The notes under the pieces were generated by a model that was not told the origin of the DNA, made no database searches, and saw only the letters and a list, made by a program, of their open reading frames with translations. This document shows, piece after piece, positions 1 to 6,050 of a stretch of DNA of 7,605 nt. Location of the stretch: positions 1 to 7,605 of the forward strand of contig JAJTHR010000273.1 in NCBI GenBank assembly GCA_021298935.1, read 5' to 3'. Position 1 is the stretch's first letter. Each line of letters starts with the position of its first letter. A program made the translations under genes and the position numbers. The DNA comes from Parachlamydia sp. Lineage in GTDB: Bacteria; Chlamydiota; Chlamydiia; Chlamydiales; Parachlamydiaceae.

Positions 1-210
1 CGTTTGCCCCTCTTTAAACATTTTGTTCATTATCTCTGAATAGGCCTGATCGAATTTTTCATTTTTTTCGAACGTGGGTTTTGGATAAGAACGCTTTTGA
101 AGAAGGGTAGATTGTGATGCAGATTTTGTGATTTTTTTCGCAGGAAATACCCAAGTGGGTATTTTCAAGGAGAAAAGCACGAAAGATGCGCACAAGATAC
201 CTTTCTTCAA
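1..210 (-). CDS. Partial ORF, possible exported protein (N-terminal 70 codons; continues past the left edge)
   Basis: Reading leftward from a TTG at 210, the frame stays open for 70 codons to the window edge. The N-terminus looks like a signal peptide: Lys-Lys at residues 2-3, a hydrophobic stretch GILCASFVLFSL (residues 4-15), then IPTWVFPA with a plausible cleavage after Ala24. The rest is polar and Lys-rich (FEKNEKFDQAYSEIMNKMF near the edge). No Shine-Dalgarno sequence precedes the TTG. The same frame continues upstream to a TGA at 225-223, which ends the short ORF 297-223, so the two may be one interrupted gene. Most of this stretch lies inside the imperfect palindrome 71-236, so the signal-peptide look could be chance coding inside a repeat element. 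Function unknown. The reading frame is seen; that it is a gene is inferred. Confidence 0.35.
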   Translation of the reverse strand, partial: MKKGILCASFVLFSLKIPTWVFPAKKITKSASQSTLLQKRSYPKPTFEKNEKFDQAYSEIMNKMFKEGQT

Positions 211-236
211 AAGCGTTGTTGTTCAAATCACACGTT
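71..236. repeat. Long imperfect palindrome (fold-back / MITE-like element), about 166 bp
   Basis: The sequence is roughly self-complementary about an axis near 154. The core arms are 90-109 (aacgcttttgaagaagggta) and 198-217, whose reverse complement matches at 19 of 20 bases. Outside them, 71-89 against 218-236 still match at most positions (aacgtg.g..tttg). Inside, 112-116 (ttgtg) pairs with 191-195, and a perfect 8-bp stem, 145-152 (aaataccc) with 157-164, closes on a 4-base loop. Arms are about 80 bases and need only 2 bases of gap overall. It overlaps the TGA of the short ORF and most of the partial ORF at the edge. No target-site duplication is obvious. It could be a degenerate MITE, a fold-back element, or a structured RNA. 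Confidence 0.7.
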
Positions 237-297
237 TACAAGCAGCATCCCACGCTTCTTTTTTCATTTGGCCCTTGGCGCCTCTTGAACCTTTCAT
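223..297 (-). CDS. Short ORF, 24 codons, with strong ribosome binding site; small protein or broken 5' end of a gene
   Basis: An ATG at 297-295 follows a perfect AGGAGG (303-308) with a 5-base spacer, one of the best Shine-Dalgarno sites in the window. It opens a 24-residue, basic peptide (MKGSRGAKGQMKKEAWDAAC, then KRVI) that ends at TGA 225-223. It starts 53 bases downstream of the stop of the 1640-351 gene on the same strand, so it is probably in the same transcript. The last few codons fall inside the palindrome 71-236. Beyond the TGA the same frame runs open to the window edge. It could be a genuine tiny protein, a leader peptide, or the 5' end of a gene cut by a palindromic insertion. 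I do not recognise the peptide. Confidence 0.4.
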   Translation of the reverse strand: MKGSRGAKGQMKKEAWDAACKRVI

Positions 298-302
298 ATT
301 TC

Positions 303-308
303 CCTCCT
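303..308 (-). promoter_or_regulatory. Strong Shine-Dalgarno AGGAGG for the short ORF at 297
   Basis: CCTCCT on the plus strand reads AGGAGG on the minus strand, 5 bases before the ATG at 297-295. A consensus-strength site at so short an ORF is the main reason to treat that ORF as translated. Confidence 0.6.
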
Positions 309-350
309 GTTATGCGTATCTGAAGCTTGGGAGCAAACGTCTTAAATGCA

Positions 351-1640
351 TTAGCGCAATATCGTGCTCAAAAGCGTGCTTAGCTGTTGTATAAATGTCG
401 AAGCCATGTCTGTTTGCTGGTTGACGGCATCATTGGTCTGATTGACGTTGGTCTGTAACTTTTTAGCCGCATCTTCCTGAATTCCTCTAAGCGATCTTAA
501 ATTATCTGTCAATACACCGTTAAAGGAGGAGTTCAAGTCATTCCGCGCTTGTCCGGCTTCCGTACTGGCTGTACCGATGGGTTCGGAACCATCCTTTAGG
601 AAGACGGGGATTTGGGTTTGCAAAGCGGTGTAGACGTTTTGGAATTTGGTGACAAAGGTTAAGCGGTTAGCCTGTGCAATGCCGACATCCTGAAGTGTTT
701 TAATGAGCGAGATTAGTAAGCGGATGATGCGGTTGAGGATAATGGCTTTTTCCGAGCTGTTGCCGGTGAGGGAGAATCCGATCAGGTCGAGGTTCATTTT
801 AGCGGCATCGTTTTCATTGCGGATGGCTGTTACCCAGGCAGCGAGGGCTTGCGAGGGGATAAAATAGCCGTTGGCATTCATCTGGTCCTGATAAAATTGA
901 TTCAGCCGGTCTTTAAAGGCTGCGTCGGAGGGGTCGGCCGCAAAGGCTTTATAGACTCCCTCAAAGGAGACGAGGTCTCTAAAGTAAAAATAGTTGGGGT
1001 CGGAAGGCAGAGGAGTTTTAAGAGTGGCTATGGTGGATAAAAAAGCACCGAACTTATCCATAAAGTCTTTTAAGTAGCCAAGCGGCGCTGTAATTGGACT
1101 TTGAGGATAGGTATAGGTGCTTAAAAAATGATTGATGGCGCCCAGGGCCGGATTTGTCGTTGTGGTTTTTGCAAGATTGCTCAGAGGCGTAGCGGCGGGC
1201 GGATCCTGTAGGATTTGAAAGTCGCCTCCTATAATATTGTCCGAGCCATCAATTTGTATGTTTGTCGCAGCGGCATACTCCTGAATCATGGCATGGTAAA
1301 GGTTATTGTCCACCGATCTGCCTAGCGCTCCATATATTCCGGTTTCCAGCGCTGAAAAATTGGTAAAGGATTGCGTGGGGGTGACCGCTCCCGGAATGCT
1401 TGGCAGGCTGAATGCCGAAAGATAGGTGTTAAGAGCTGTTGCATTTGCGCTTGTCAGGCTTAGGGTGTAGGGAATATAGGAAAGGGGGAGAGCACCCAAT
1501 CCTTGAGAGGCATAATAGGTGGCAACGCCCGGATCACGCGGAACGGCATACGAAGGGATGATCTGCGGTATATACTGCAGACTGTCTAAGAAATTTGTCT
1601 GATTAAAAACATCATCAAACGTAATGTTCTCATGGGTCAT
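351..1640 (-). CDS. Cysteine-free, Ser/Thr/Asn-rich putative secreted protein, 429 aa
   Basis: I do not recognise a named family. The ATG at 1640 is chosen because AGGAGG (1648-1653) precedes it by 7 bases; an in-frame TTG 11 codons upstream (1673) lacks such a site. The protein starts MTHENITFDDVFNQTNFLD and has no typical signal peptide. The first half is rich in Tyr, Pro, Thr and Asn. From about residue 268 it is predicted by eye to be helical, with an aliphatic stretch IILNRIIRLLISLIKTLQ (residues 300-317) and a polar, Gln/Asn-rich final helix (KKLQTNVNQTNDAVNQQTD, then an amphipathic end STLLSTILR). It has no cysteine, like its two upstream neighbours. The C-terminal half is reminiscent of helical type III secretion substrates (tip, filament or translocator class), but this is inference. 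It is the third gene of the minus-strand series, with 89 bases after the preceding stop. Confidence 0.85.
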   Translation of the reverse strand: MTHENITFDDVFNQTNFLDSLQYIPQIIPSYAVPRDPGVATYYASQGLGALPLSYIPYTLSLTSANATALNTYLSAFSLPSIPGAVTPTQSFTNFSALETGIYGALGRSVDNNLYHAMIQEYAAATNIQIDGSDNIIGGDFQILQDPPAATPLSNLAKTTTTNPALGAINHFLSTYTYPQSPITAPLGYLKDFMDKFGAFLSTIATLKTPLPSDPNYFYFRDLVSFEGVYKAFAADPSDAAFKDRLNQFYQDQMNANGYFIPSQALAAWVTAIRNENDAAKMNLDLIGFSLTGNSSEKAIILNRIIRLLISLIKTLQDVGIAQANRLTFVTKFQNVYTALQTQIPVFLKDGSEPIGTASTEAGQARNDLNSSFNGVLTDNLRSLRGIQEDAAKKLQTNVNQTNDAVNQQTDMASTFIQQLSTLLSTILR

Positions 1641-1647
1641 AAATTTT

Positions 1648-1653
1648 CCTCCT
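1648..1653 (-). promoter_or_regulatory. Shine-Dalgarno AGGAGG that fixes the start at 1640
   Basis: The plus-strand CCTCCT lies 7 bases before the ATG at 1640-1638. It shows that the protein begins MTHENIT rather than at the upstream in-frame TTG at 1673, which would have no recognisable site. Confidence 0.75.
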
Positions 1654-1693
1654 AAAATCCTGAGAGGAGCCAAGTCGGTAAAATCAGATTAAG

Positions 1694-1711
1694 ATGTCTC
1701 TCAAGACACTT
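1694..1711 (-). other. Small hairpin between the 3172-1730 and 1640-351 genes
   Basis: tgtct (1695-1699) pairs with agaca (1704-1708) around a 4-base loop. Three more flanking pairs (aag with ctt) are possible across a one-base bulge. No run of T follows on the minus strand, so it is not a convincing terminator. It could protect or process the transcript. It sits just after the stop of the upstream gene. Confidence 0.25.
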
Positions 1712-1729
1712 GTTTGTGCAAAGCGCGGC

Positions 1730-3172
1730 CTAGCGGCCAATGCCTTGCGCCATTTTTTCAATAATTTGGGTCACTTTTTGTAATACGGCACTTGCTGATT
1801 TATAAAATTGCTCGAATACAAACTGGTAGTTGCGGACATTTTCTTTTTCAGTGTCGTTTAACGATTGGGCAGCCTTAATCGCCTGAGTAATGCGGTCCTG
1901 TATGGAACCTGTCTGAACGGCAAGCGAAGAGCTGATTTTTTGGTCCTGGTTATCGATGATCCATGTGCTGACCGCACTTTTAAGGGCACTTGCGAGCTGA
2001 GTGGGGGTCAATGCAGCGGGGTTGATATTTTTAAAGGCGTTGCTAATGTCGAGCACTACTTTATAAACGAAATTGGCAAGGGTTCCTTCCACAGAGCGGG
2101 TATTGGCGGGGGAAATTTCTTCCAAGGTGAGCAGCCGTTCATACAGTTTTTGCTTGGCGGCGACAAGTTCCGTCGCAGCGGTGCTTGTAGGGGTAGCAAT
2201 TGGGAAAACCTGACGGAATTGGGCGCTTGCCATGGCCTTATAAATCTGAGTGTAGTACTGGATTGTGATTGATTCTACACTGACTCCTTTGGCAGCCGCA
2301 TCCGACCAATCATGTCCGATGACGTCATTGATAATATCCGAGGCTGCGGTAAGCTGGCCGAGCTCGACGCTTAATGTGGTTCCATTTGCAAGGGCAGCGG
2401 CTTTAGCAGCAGTAATACTATTGTTAAAAGATTGCGTAAAAGACGGGATTCTTAAGGTCAAAGATCCACCAGCTACATCTGGTGTTGCATCGGATAAAAT
2501 TTTAATCAAGGCACTCTGAATAGCACCAATGGCTGCAGATGGGATATCCGCATCAGTTTTAGGGGGGAAGGCAAAATTTCCTCTGTTAGTGACTGTAATC
2601 TGGTTCGAAATTCCCTGGACTATCCCAAGAGAATCGAGGATTCCTTGGGTGACACGGAGGCTTTCTTCCAATGCTGTAAATTTCAGTGCGAGCAGATCAT
2701 TTCCCTGTTTAATGTATTCCAATTCGACCATGCTTTGCAACGTACGGGTTGAATTGGTCGACACGTTGGCGGCTGCATTCAAGAGGGCCTGCACTCCAAA
2801 ACCCGCTAAACTTTGCCAGTTTCGAAGTAGCTCTATTTTGTCCACGTCGGTGAACCCTGTTGAATCCGGCGTTATACCGACTGCTTTAAGGGATTTGAAA
2901 ATCATATCCATATTGACTGCCATTTCAGCTGTCAAATAAAATGTCAGGGGAGGGTTGCCATCGGTCGCTCCATTTAATGCAAGGTCCCTTAGTTCAACTA
3001 ATGCATTAACGACGTCCTCAAAATCCGAGGGCACTAAGCTGTTCCCGAGCCGCTTATCAAAAACTTCCTTAAAAACCGCCACATTTTCTAGATATTTTTT
3101 CAGTACGGCACCACTGGTATATTCTGCCCGATTGGACGGTACTGAACCGATTCCTTCAATTGTAAAGCTCAT
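1730..3172 (-). CDS. Cysteine-free helical putative secreted protein, 480 aa; paralogue of the neighbouring 416-aa protein
   Basis: The ATG at 3172 follows AAAGGAG (3178-3184) by 5 bases. No named family is recognised. It is clearly paralogous to the product of 4489-3239: both have Ala-Glu-Tyr at residues 16-18 in the same register, RTLQSM followed by LEY (residues 143-153 here), a segment ending GISNQITVTNR (187-197), and a conserved C-terminal ~140 residues with LEEISP (350-355), GTLANF (363-368), WIIDNQD (404-410), IQDRIT (424-429) and FYKSA (456-460). About 90 extra residues, rich in Ala, Ser and Thr, lie between 198 and 320. There is no signal peptide, no membrane segment and no cysteine. 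It looks mostly helical. Lack of Cys and helical ends fit type III-secreted proteins, but secretion is inferred. It ends TAG at 1732-1730. Confidence 0.87.
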   Translation of the reverse strand: MSFTIEGIGSVPSNRAEYTSGAVLKKYLENVAVFKEVFDKRLGNSLVPSDFEDVVNALVELRDLALNGATDGNPPLTFYLTAEMAVNMDMIFKSLKAVGITPDSTGFTDVDKIELLRNWQSLAGFGVQALLNAAANVSTNSTRTLQSMVELEYIKQGNDLLALKFTALEESLRVTQGILDSLGIVQGISNQITVTNRGNFAFPPKTDADIPSAAIGAIQSALIKILSDATPDVAGGSLTLRIPSFTQSFNNSITAAKAAALANGTTLSVELGQLTAASDIINDVIGHDWSDAAAKGVSVESITIQYYTQIYKAMASAQFRQVFPIATPTSTAATELVAAKQKLYERLLTLEEISPANTRSVEGTLANFVYKVVLDISNAFKNINPAALTPTQLASALKSAVSTWIIDNQDQKISSSLAVQTGSIQDRITQAIKAAQSLNDTEKENVRNYQFVFEQFYKSASAVLQKVTQIIEKMAQGIGR

Positions 3173-3191
3173 AGAAGCTCCTTTATCATCA

Positions 3192-3240
3192 AGCTTTGAT
3201 TTAATCGAATGGTGATTAAAATTCTACCAGTATCAAAGCT
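3192..3240. other. Nested inverted repeat in the intergenic gap, overlapping a stop codon
   Basis: agctttgat (3192-3200) is the exact reverse complement of atcaaagct (3232-3240). Nested inside, tttaatc (3200-3206) pairs with gattaaa (3214-3220) around gaatggt. The right arm overlaps the TAG stop (3241-3239) of the upstream gene, and the left arm lies 8 bases upstream of the Shine-Dalgarno of the next gene. No T-run follows, so a rho-independent terminator is unlikely. An RNA structure that sets relative expression, or a processing site, fits better. Confidence 0.4.
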
Positions 3241-4489
3241 ATTTATTTATTCCTCGAGTTATTTTACTAAACATTTGTTCAAGTAATTCAATCATTGCAG
3301 CTGCGGATTTGTAAAATTCCTGAAAAAGGAAGAGATAGCGTCTTACATCTTCGCGTTGCGTTTCCTCTAAATTTTCAGCCGTTTTTATCGCATTAGTGAT
3401 TCGATCCTGAATGGCCAAAGCGTTGCCTTGCGCCCCTGTTTCACTGACTAACACGTCCTGGTTGTCAATGATCCATTCCTTAACAGCTTCAAACAATTGG
3501 GTATTAAGGTTCGGATTTCCATCAATGACAATTCCCTCGAATGCTGCACTGATATCCTTGATGACCGAAAAGATGGCGTTAGCCAGGGTTCCGGCGACAT
3601 TGCGCCCGTTTTGAGGGCTTACTTCTTCAAGCTCAAGCATTTTAGTCCAAAGACCCTGCTTGGACTGCAGAAGCTTTTGTGCCGCATTGCCAACAGGGAC
3701 TGCCGATGGGAAAATTTGTTTAAAATAGGCGCTTGCCGCTTCCTTATAAGCTTTGCGGTAAGCTAGCACATCCTCCCGAAGTTCCTCAGTAACGGTGGGC
3801 AGTGCAAAAGGAGGTATTCGATTGTTCACCTGGATCTGATTCGCAATGTTTTGGACTCCGCCTAATAGGACTAAAACATCCTGGGATATTTTTAAGGCTT
3901 CCTCCAGGTAGCCCATTTTTCCAGCCATCTGAGCGTTTCCGACACCGACATACTCCAATTGCAGCATGCTTTGCAGTGTTCTCTCAGGAGATGCCTGCAC
4001 ATTTAATTGAGTGATAAGGCCGGTTCCCGGGTTGACGACATCGACTGTATATTGATAAGCATTAGGCAAAATGGCTAGGGCTTTATTGAGCATGCCTAAC
4101 ACATCAATACTAAATTGAGGGAGGGAGCGCCAGGCGAGCAATGTTTCAACTTTTTCAAGGGGTGACAAAGGGGGTGCGTTAGCATCAGGAGGAATTCCTA
4201 CAACTGATAGTGTGCGCATGATGTCGTTCAATTTAATGGCCATTTCTTCATTCATAAAACTTTTGAAGGTTTCCTTTCCGTTGGTATCATCGACTCCATC
4301 TTTTGCAAGCATTTTCAATAAATTGATTTGACTGATGACCAGGTCGTAATCTGTAGCGGTCAGGGCGGGTTTTTGGAAGACATTTTTCAGGGGAATGAGA
4401 AGATCAGTGTATTCTTTGAGGACGTTGAGGCTCTGGTATTCGGCAATACTGACAGATACAGCCCCTAATCCAATTATAGCAACTTCCAT
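3239..4489 (-). CDS. Cysteine-free helical putative secreted protein, 416 aa; first gene of the minus-strand set
   Basis: The ATG at 4489 follows AAAGGAG (4496-4502) by 6 bases. No named family is recognised. It is paralogous to the 480-aa product next door: AEY at 16-18, ERTLQSM with LEY (169-180), IANQIQVNNR (215-224), LEEVSP (287-292), GTLANA (300-305), WIIDNQD (339-345), IQDRIT (360-365) and FYKSAAA (392-398). Compared with the paralogue it has about 27 more residues before the RTLQSM motif and lacks the ~90-residue Ala/Ser/Thr-rich stretch after the NNR motif. The N-terminal MEVAIIGLGAVSVS is only mildly hydrophobic and is not a convincing signal peptide. It has no cysteine. The C-terminus is a long amphipathic helix ending SKITRGINK. 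It probably leads an operon with the next two genes, since the gap to the next start is 66 bases. Confidence 0.87.
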   Translation of the reverse strand: MEVAIIGLGAVSVSIAEYQSLNVLKEYTDLLIPLKNVFQKPALTATDYDLVISQINLLKMLAKDGVDDTNGKETFKSFMNEEMAIKLNDIMRTLSVVGIPPDANAPPLSPLEKVETLLAWRSLPQFSIDVLGMLNKALAILPNAYQYTVDVVNPGTGLITQLNVQASPERTLQSMLQLEYVGVGNAQMAGKMGYLEEALKISQDVLVLLGGVQNIANQIQVNNRIPPFALPTVTEELREDVLAYRKAYKEAASAYFKQIFPSAVPVGNAAQKLLQSKQGLWTKMLELEEVSPQNGRNVAGTLANAIFSVIKDISAAFEGIVIDGNPNLNTQLFEAVKEWIIDNQDVLVSETGAQGNALAIQDRITNAIKTAENLEETQREDVRRYLFLFQEFYKSAAAMIELLEQMFSKITRGINK

Positions 4490-4524
4490 ATATAACTCCT
4501 TTCAAACAGTAGAGCTCATAAATA

Positions 4525-4582
4525 CAAAATAAATAAATATCTATGTCCTTAATTATATTTTAGCATAGATTTATTTAGTTTG
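4525..4582. repeat. AT-rich inverted repeat upstream of the minus-strand set
   Basis: 4525-4545 and 4564-4582 are reverse complements except for one mismatch and a 2-base bulge (aaataaat.at.ctatg against catagatttattt). The 18-base loop contains TATAAT on the minus strand (4557-4552). On the minus strand the hairpin is followed by a T-rich stretch, so it could end any transcript coming from the right; it could also be a DNA or RNA control element for the 4489-3239 gene, whose start is 36 bases beyond it. Confidence 0.45.
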
Positions 4583-4720
4583 CAGTAGATTAGTAATAGT
4601 TTTTTTAAAAAGGCGATGCGCAAGATTGATGCCAAAATTTTTCCACAAATAGGCATACCACAGTATGGCCAGGCTCAGAATATTGTTACATCTACTACCT
4701 TTGCTCTTCAATATTAACAT
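4571..4720 (-). CDS. Doubtful small ORF, 49 aa
   Basis: An ATG at 4720 preceded by AGGGGA (4728-4733, 7-base spacer) opens 49 codons, with a hydrophobic centre (NILSLAILWYAYLWKNFGI) and a basic end. The stop lies within the inverted repeat 4525-4582, which could act as its terminator. An in-frame TTG extends it to 4768. No family is recognised, and AT-rich DNA makes such frames by chance. It may be a remnant of a larger gene or not coding at all. Confidence 0.18.
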   Translation of the reverse strand: MLILKSKGSRCNNILSLAILWYAYLWKNFGINLAHRLFKKTITNLLQTK

Positions 4721-4854
4721 ATTTTTGTCCCCTAGGGTGTTTGTATCTAAGATGACTAAGGCTTCCAAGGGACTAAAAAAGATTCTTTATAAATTAGCAA
4801 TAAAAACTTTTTTTTAATCTTCATATCAATTATTTTTTTAACATTTAGGTAAGA

Positions 4855-4860
4855 AAGGAG
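4855..4860 (+). promoter_or_regulatory. Shine-Dalgarno AAGGAG for the DUF687-like gene
   Basis: AAGGAG ends 6 bases before the ATG at 4867, in the context aagaaaggag. It supports that start over any internal methionine. Confidence 0.7.
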
Positions 4861-4866
4861 TTAAAA

Positions 4867-6036
4867 ATGGGAAAAGCCGGGGCCTTGGATCATAAAGATA
4901 ATGAAATTTTAATGGCTAATATAGAAAGTTCATTAACGTTGAAACGATTGTATGCCTATGATGCAATGATCAAGCATCAGAGAAGTGAAATAAAAATTTT
5001 TGTTGACTCTAAAGATATCTTTAAACTTCATCCTGGTCATTATAGTTTTATTACAGGGACAGCGCTACTAGCTAATGACCTTCATGACTTTCAAGGAAAA
5101 ATTGAAACTTCTTGCATTATTGCTTGTGGTAAACTTTATAAATTAAAAGAGCATGTTAAGGAAGATAAAATAAATATTATTGATTATTTAGATTTATTGC
5201 TTCCCAATTATCAATGTGTTGGGTTGTTCACATTTCAAAATGGAATACAAAATAGTTTGTCTGATTTTGAAAATATGGGACAAAGAATCATTGATAATCT
5301 TCCAGAACGTCCCCTTTGTATAGGTTTTTATAATAGACCAGAAATGTTAACATACGGAATATTAAACGATTTAAATCGCTTAACCCAAGAGTGGGATTAT
5401 AATCCATATTCCATAGTGATGTTGAGACAATTATTGTTAAGTTTGGCTAAAGTAATCTCTTCCATTAAATCTCACAAGGTATTATGGACTCATATTGCTC
5501 ATAGCGAAGGCAGTCTAATTGCCAACCAAGTTCTTACTTGTAAAGCGTACCATCCATCTAACCAGAATTCAAATATAGATGCTTTTATTAAAGATCATAT
5601 GATCACCTTAACTTATGGCGGTGTTGCTCCTGTTCCGGATGTTGTTAAATTTGCCATAAATACTTATTCAAAAGATGATGTCACGATGTTTTTTGCCAAT
5701 AAATATCTTGATAAAAAACCCAAACCTTCCGAAAATATTGACAAAGCAATGGACGATCTGGCTAAGGATATTAAATCACAGTCTTTAAAAAATGAAAAAT
5801 TAGATTGCATTCAGGGGCAATTAAGGGCAGGAATAAACCAAATTTATATTTCAGAATATCCATATGAATCTAATAAAAATGGCTATAGCCTAAGAATTAT
5901 TGAAAGCATGGTCCCAAAATCACAACAGCCACTAATTGAAAAAGATCATGCCTTTCTTGGAGATACTTATCAAGAGGCACTTGCAAGAGATTTAGATTTA
6001 ATTAGAGATAACTTTAAAATTTATGAATGTAAATAA
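4867..6036 (+). CDS. DUF687-like, alpha/beta-hydrolase-type chlamydial protein, 389 aa
   Basis: The ATG at 4867 has AAGGAG 6 bases upstream. From memory the layout matches the Chlamydiae-specific DUF687-type family: FQNGIQNS (residues 123-130) and GFYNRP (153-158) in a central region, then WTHIAHSEGS (207-216), TLTYGGVAPVPD (247-258), and a C-terminal KDHAFLGDTYQ (around 359-369). A-H-S-E-G resembles a nucleophile elbow with Ser213 as candidate nucleophile, though the usual first Gly of G-x-S-x-G is Ala211. His361 in Asp-His-Ala-Phe is a plausible catalytic His. There is no signal peptide and no membrane segment. Family membership is recalled, not searched; catalysis and substrate are unknown. 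The gene is clearly AT-rich compared with the minus-strand set. The exported duplicated-domain protein follows directly, so a joint job is likely. Part of this gene (5576-5659) is copied at 7386-7469. Confidence 0.75.
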   Translation: MGKAGALDHKDNEILMANIESSLTLKRLYAYDAMIKHQRSEIKIFVDSKDIFKLHPGHYSFITGTALLANDLHDFQGKIETSCIIACGKLYKLKEHVKEDKINIIDYLDLLLPNYQCVGLFTFQNGIQNSLSDFENMGQRIIDNLPERPLCIGFYNRPEMLTYGILNDLNRLTQEWDYNPYSIVMLRQLLLSLAKVISSIKSHKVLWTHIAHSEGSLIANQVLTCKAYHPSNQNSNIDAFIKDHMITLTYGGVAPVPDVVKFAINTYSKDDVTMFFANKYLDKKPKPSENIDKAMDDLAKDIKSQSLKNEKLDCIQGQLRAGINQIYISEYPYESNKNGYSLRIIESMVPKSQQPLIEKDHAFLGDTYQEALARDLDLIRDNFKIYECK

Positions 6037-6050
6037 ACTTAAATCATGTT

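Larger units (their letters stand above)
4490..4866. promoter_or_regulatory. AT-rich divergent intergenic region between the two gene sets
   Basis: These 377 bases separate the minus-strand set (start 4489) from the plus-strand pair (start 4867), so promoters for both directions should lie here. Seen directly: an AT-rich inverted repeat (4525-4582), TATAAT on the minus strand at 4557-4552, TATAAA on the plus strand at 4788-4793, runs of T at 4808-4815 and 4832-4839, and a weak 49-codon minus ORF. Neither -10-like box has a good -35 at 16-18 bases, so I do not call a definite promoter. Confidence 0.5.

Noticed and set aside
147..165. Rho-independent terminator at the 8-bp stem 145-152/157-164
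   Set aside because: Only four T follow on the plus strand and none directly on the minus strand, and the stem is the tip of a much longer palindrome.
128..394. Plus-strand open frame of 88 codons
   Set aside because: It runs across the palindrome 71-236 and over the 3' end of the 1640-351 gene on the opposite strand. It has no ribosome binding site and no recognisable domain.
1641..1673. Extension of the 429-aa protein to a TTG at 1673
   Set aside because: The ATG at 1640 has AGGAGG at ideal spacing, and that site lies inside the would-be extension. The 11 added residues have no sign of being coding.
849..4014. Several plus-strand open frames of 63-136 codons within the minus-strand genes
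   Set aside because: They are antisense to three well-supported genes with good ribosome binding sites and paralogy; the plus-strand frames have neither.
4721..4768. TTG-started extension of the small minus ORF in the divergent region
   Set aside because: It has no ribosome binding site at the TTG, and the ORF itself is doubtful.
5593..5604. Perfect 12-bp palindrome gatcatatgatc inside the hydrolase-like gene, also at 7403-7414
   Set aside because: It codes for ordinary residues and its second copy is explained by the 84-bp duplication, so there is no need for a separate binding site.
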